From: an uncultured Eubacteriales bacterium
Lineage (GTDB): Bacteria > Bacillota > Clostridia > Christensenellales > UMGS416
NCBI GenBank assembly: GCA_900542005.1
Contig: UQLW01000048.1
Coordinates: 1 to 17,914, forward strand
Reading direction: 5' to 3'
Length of the DNA stretch: 17,914 nt
Shown here: positions 16,701 to 17,914 of the stretch, piece by piece
How the letters are laid out: the number at the start of each line of letters is the position of its first letter
How positions within the stretch are numbered: the first letter of the stretch is position 1
Notes under the pieces: generated by a model
What the model was told of the DNA's origin: nothing
What the model saw: the letters and a program-made list of their open reading frames with translations, nothing else
Database searches by the model: none
Made by a program: the position numbers and the translations under genes

Positions 16701-17428
16701 CGGGGGCCCAGTGCCAGGTGGTGGTGGTCCGTAATACGGTGCCCAGCGATATCCCCGAAACCGTGGAGGCGCTGGAGGCCGCGGTGCGCCAGGCCCAGAT
16801 CGTCATGCTGCCCGGCGGCTTCTCCGGCGGCGACGAGCCCGACGGCTCCGGTAAGTTTATCGCCACGACCCTGCGCAATCCCCGGATCATGGATGCCATC
16901 CATGAGCTGCTGAATAACCGTGACGGGCTGATGCTGGGCATCTGCAACGGGTTCCAGGCGCTCATCAAGCTGGGCCTGGTTCCCTATGGACGCATTCAGG
17001 ACATGACGGGCAGCGCGCCCACGCTGACCTTCAACAAGATCGGCCGGCATCAGAGCCGGATTGTGCGCACCAAAGTGACCTCGACGCTGTCGCCCTGGAT
17101 GGCCGGCGTGGAGGCGGGCGATGTGATCTCCGTGGCCATATCCCATGGCGAGGGCCGCTTTGTCTGCAGCGAGGAAGAATTCAGGACGCTGCTTGATCAC
17201 GGGCAGATTGCGACCCAGTATGTGGATGAGAAGGGCGAGCCGACCTGGAATATTGATTTCAATCCCAACGGCTCCTTCCATGCGGTGGAGGGCATCACTT
17301 CGCCCGACGGACGGGTGCTGGGCAAGATGGGCCACGCGGAGCGCGTGGGTCCCGCCCTGTACCGCAATGTCCCCGGCGACTACGACCTGCACCTGTTTGA
17401 GGCCGCCGCCGATTATTTCCGCACGTAA
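13697..17428 (+). CDS. purL: FGAM synthase, long single-chain form (PurL with fused PurQ-like domain)
   Basis: At 1243 residues this is the fused form of the enzyme that converts FGAR and glutamine to FGAM, step 4, so separate purS and purQ genes are not needed. Domains in order: an N-terminal PurS-like region; the linker with TYWSDHCRHTTF (219-230), a family hallmark; a first AIRS-type catalytic half with FKNETHNHPTEIEPFGG (from 322) and GAGGVCVAVGEL; a second AIRS half with SIGGKDSMSG; and a C-terminal class I glutaminase (from about 980). The glutaminase nucleophile is Cys1083 in GICNGFQAL, with His1150 and Glu1152 in SHGEGRF. The length and layout fit the clostridial long form. It is the last gene of the pur operon, starting in an ATGA overlap with purD. 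Confidence 0.97.
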   Translation: MSQVRRLYVEKKPGFDGEAQALCRDLRHQLGLKGLTGVRILVRYDVAGMEEDDYAKACVSIFSEPMVDQIFHEELPEGMGQAFAREYLPGQYDQRADSAAQCVQLLTQGARPQVRVATVYGLTGELTGDQLEAVKGYLINPVDSCQGPMEKFDTLDMVLDTPEDVKVMEGFTQLSRQEMAKLREEMGLAMSLEDALFVAAYFARQGRDPFLTEIRVIDTYWSDHCRHTTFLTRLEDVDFEESPYLHRVKGVWQSYNQAREVLYAGRMDEKYLCLMDLATIGAKLLKRRGLLDDLDESEEINACSIRCEIEVDGKKEPWLIMFKNETHNHPTEIEPFGGAATCLGGAIRDPLSGRSYVYQAMRVTGSADPRAHLKDTLPGKLPQRKITQGAAAGYSSYGNQIGLATGQVVEIYHPGYAAKRLEIGAVVGAAPAGNVVRETPAPGDVVVLLGGRTGRDGCGGATGSSKAHTAASIDTCGAEVQKGNPLTERKLQRLFRNPDASRRIKRCNDFGAGGVCVAVGELAPGLDIDLDKVPRKYEGLDGTELAISESQERMAVVLDPKDVEAFMQLAAQENLEATVVATVTDRARMRMTWRGKVLVDLERAFLDTNGVTQVANARVTAPEGNYFDGKPVEDVRAKWLEILGSLNGSSQRGLAERFDASIGAGTVLMPFAGKYQHTPTQAMAAKLPVLKGQTTAGTLMAFGFDPYLSSWSPFHGAVYAVVESMARIACAGGDVRRVRLTFQEYFERLNQAPERWGKPLAALLGAYYAQDKLGAPSIGGKDSMSGSFEDMDVPPTLVSFALAPADMKHVISGELKAAGDRLALLRLPRDEEELPDFDRFLANCEALTQAIAEGRVVAAHTVAAGGLAETVARMGFGNMLGAKLEVSAEELFAYQPGCIVVELKAGAALAEAEIIGSVTEERILVAAGARLDLQEALETFEGVFEGVFPIRKGEEQEAIESRLYTGRNERRPAAKLARPRVLIPVFPGTNCEYDTVRAFERAGAQCQVVVVRNTVPSDIPETVEALEAAVRQAQIVMLPGGFSGGDEPDGSGKFIATTLRNPRIMDAIHELLNNRDGLMLGICNGFQALIKLGLVPYGRIQDMTGSAPTLTFNKIGRHQSRIVRTKVTSTLSPWMAGVEAGDVISVAISHGEGRFVCSEEEFRTLLDHGQIATQYVDEKGEPTWNIDFNPNGSFHAVEGITSPDGRVLGKMGHAERVGPALYRNVPGDYDLHLFEAAADYFRT

Positions 17429-17449
17429 GGGTTCCCTTTTCCCTTTTTT
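17427..17449 (+). terminator. Weak possible terminator between purL and guaB
   Basis: AAGGG (17427-17431) can pair with CCCTT (17441-17445) across a 9-base loop, followed by TTTT. The stem is only 5 bp, so partial read-through into guaB is likely. Confidence 0.3.
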
Positions 17450-17450
17450 G

Positions 17451-17459
17451 TGGTAACAT
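17451..17459 (+). promoter_or_regulatory. Possible extended -10 promoter for guaB
   Basis: TGGTAACAT has the TGn extension plus a 4-of-6 -10 box and resembles TGGTAAAAT ahead of purE. No good -35 box is visible, so confidence is low. Confidence 0.3.
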
Positions 17460-17493
17460 ATCCCTATCGAATTTTAAGAAACGAGGTGGCCGC

Positions 17494-17914
17494 ATGGCGT
17501 ACTATTTCAACGAACCCTCTCATACCTTCAGTGAATATCTGCTGGTGCCCGGTTACTCCTCCTCCGCGTGCATCCCCGCCAACGTCTCTCTCAAGACCCC
17601 GGTGGTGAAGTTCCGCAGGGGCGAGGAGTGCCCCCTCACCATGAACGTCCCCATGGTCTCCGCCGTGATGCAGTCCGTCTCCGGCGAGCAGATGGGCATC
17701 GGCCTTGCCAAGGAGGGCGGCATCGCCTTCGTCTACGTCTCCCAGCCTGTGGAACAGCAGGCGGAGATGGTCCGCAGGGTCAAAAACCACAAGGCGGGCT
17801 TCGTCTCCAGCGACTCCAACCTCCGGGTGGGGGACACCCTGGCGGACGTGCTGGCGCTGAAGGAGCGCACCGGCCACTCCACCATGGCCGTCACCGACGA
17901 CGGCACCGGCACCG
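17494..17914 (+). CDS. guaB: IMP dehydrogenase (GuaB), N-terminal part, cut by window edge
   Basis: The frame is open for 140 codons to the window end. The start ATG 17494 follows ACGAGGTGG (17481-17489). The first about 90 residues show the start of the TIM-barrel: FNEPSHTFSEYLLVPGYS, then PMVSAVMQSVSGEQMGIGLAKEGGIAFVYVSQPVEQQ, the conserved strand-loop block of IMP dehydrogenases. From about residue 91 (VRRVKNHKAGFVSSDSNL) the first CBS domain begins. The catalytic Cys loop lies beyond the window. The enzyme oxidises IMP to XMP with NAD, the first GMP-specific step, and so uses the product of the preceding operon. The 65-base gap and weak terminator suggest either read-through or its own promoter. 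Codon choice looks shifted toward C-ending codons (Asp always GAC, Ile always ATC). Confidence 0.93.
   Translation, partial: MAYYFNEPSHTFSEYLLVPGYSSSACIPANVSLKTPVVKFRRGEECPLTMNVPMVSAVMQSVSGEQMGIGLAKEGGIAFVYVSQPVEQQAEMVRRVKNHKAGFVSSDSNLRVGDTLADVLALKERTGHSTMAVTDDGTGT

Noticed and set aside
13988..17392. 1134-codon frame on the - strand across purL
   Set aside because: It is antisense to an intact purL; high GC removes stop codons on the opposite strand. The product has no recognisable domain and no ribosome site.

Overview
The window looks like high-GC DNA from a Bacillota (class Clostridia) bacterium, probably a gut-type anaerobe; this is an inference. It rests on strong AAGGAGG-type ribosome sites, Gram-positive-style lipoproteins, the gene order purE-C-F-M-N-H-D-L with one long fused PurL (a clostridial arrangement), and hairpin-plus-T-run terminators. 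I see no rRNA, tRNA, CRISPR array, insertion sequence or phage gene. All genes are on the + strand.

Region 1 (1-2685) holds two tandem paralogous ABC-transporter solute-binding lipoproteins. Only the last 82 residues of the first are present. The second is complete, with a secretion signal, lipobox and Thr-rich tether. Each gene ends in a related terminator, so the duplication included the terminator. The long, AT-rich gap between them ends in a good sigma-A promoter overlapped by a possible catabolite operator.

Region 2 (2738-4360) is a two-gene unit: a small PII-fold-like protein of unassigned function and a CPA2-type cation:proton antiporter with an Asp-Asp motif. This pairing suggests an antiporter controlled by a PII-like sensor, and it is the least ordinary part of the window.

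Region 3 (4357-6375) holds a small zinc-ribbon membrane protein with its own promoter and terminator, then a single-gene type I sulfatase with a Cys-type formylglycine motif.

Region 4 (6450-17428) is a de novo purine operon of eight genes, purE, purC, purF, purM, purN, purH, purD and purL. They are tightly packed, and four junctions are 4-base ATGA overlaps. Together they cover the PRPP-to-IMP steps except GAR transformylase alternatives, PurK and PurB, which are not in the window. An extended -10 promoter and a CGAAC dyad (possible PurR-type site) precede purE. Just downstream, the window ends inside guaB (IMP dehydrogenase), which takes the operon's product IMP toward GMP.
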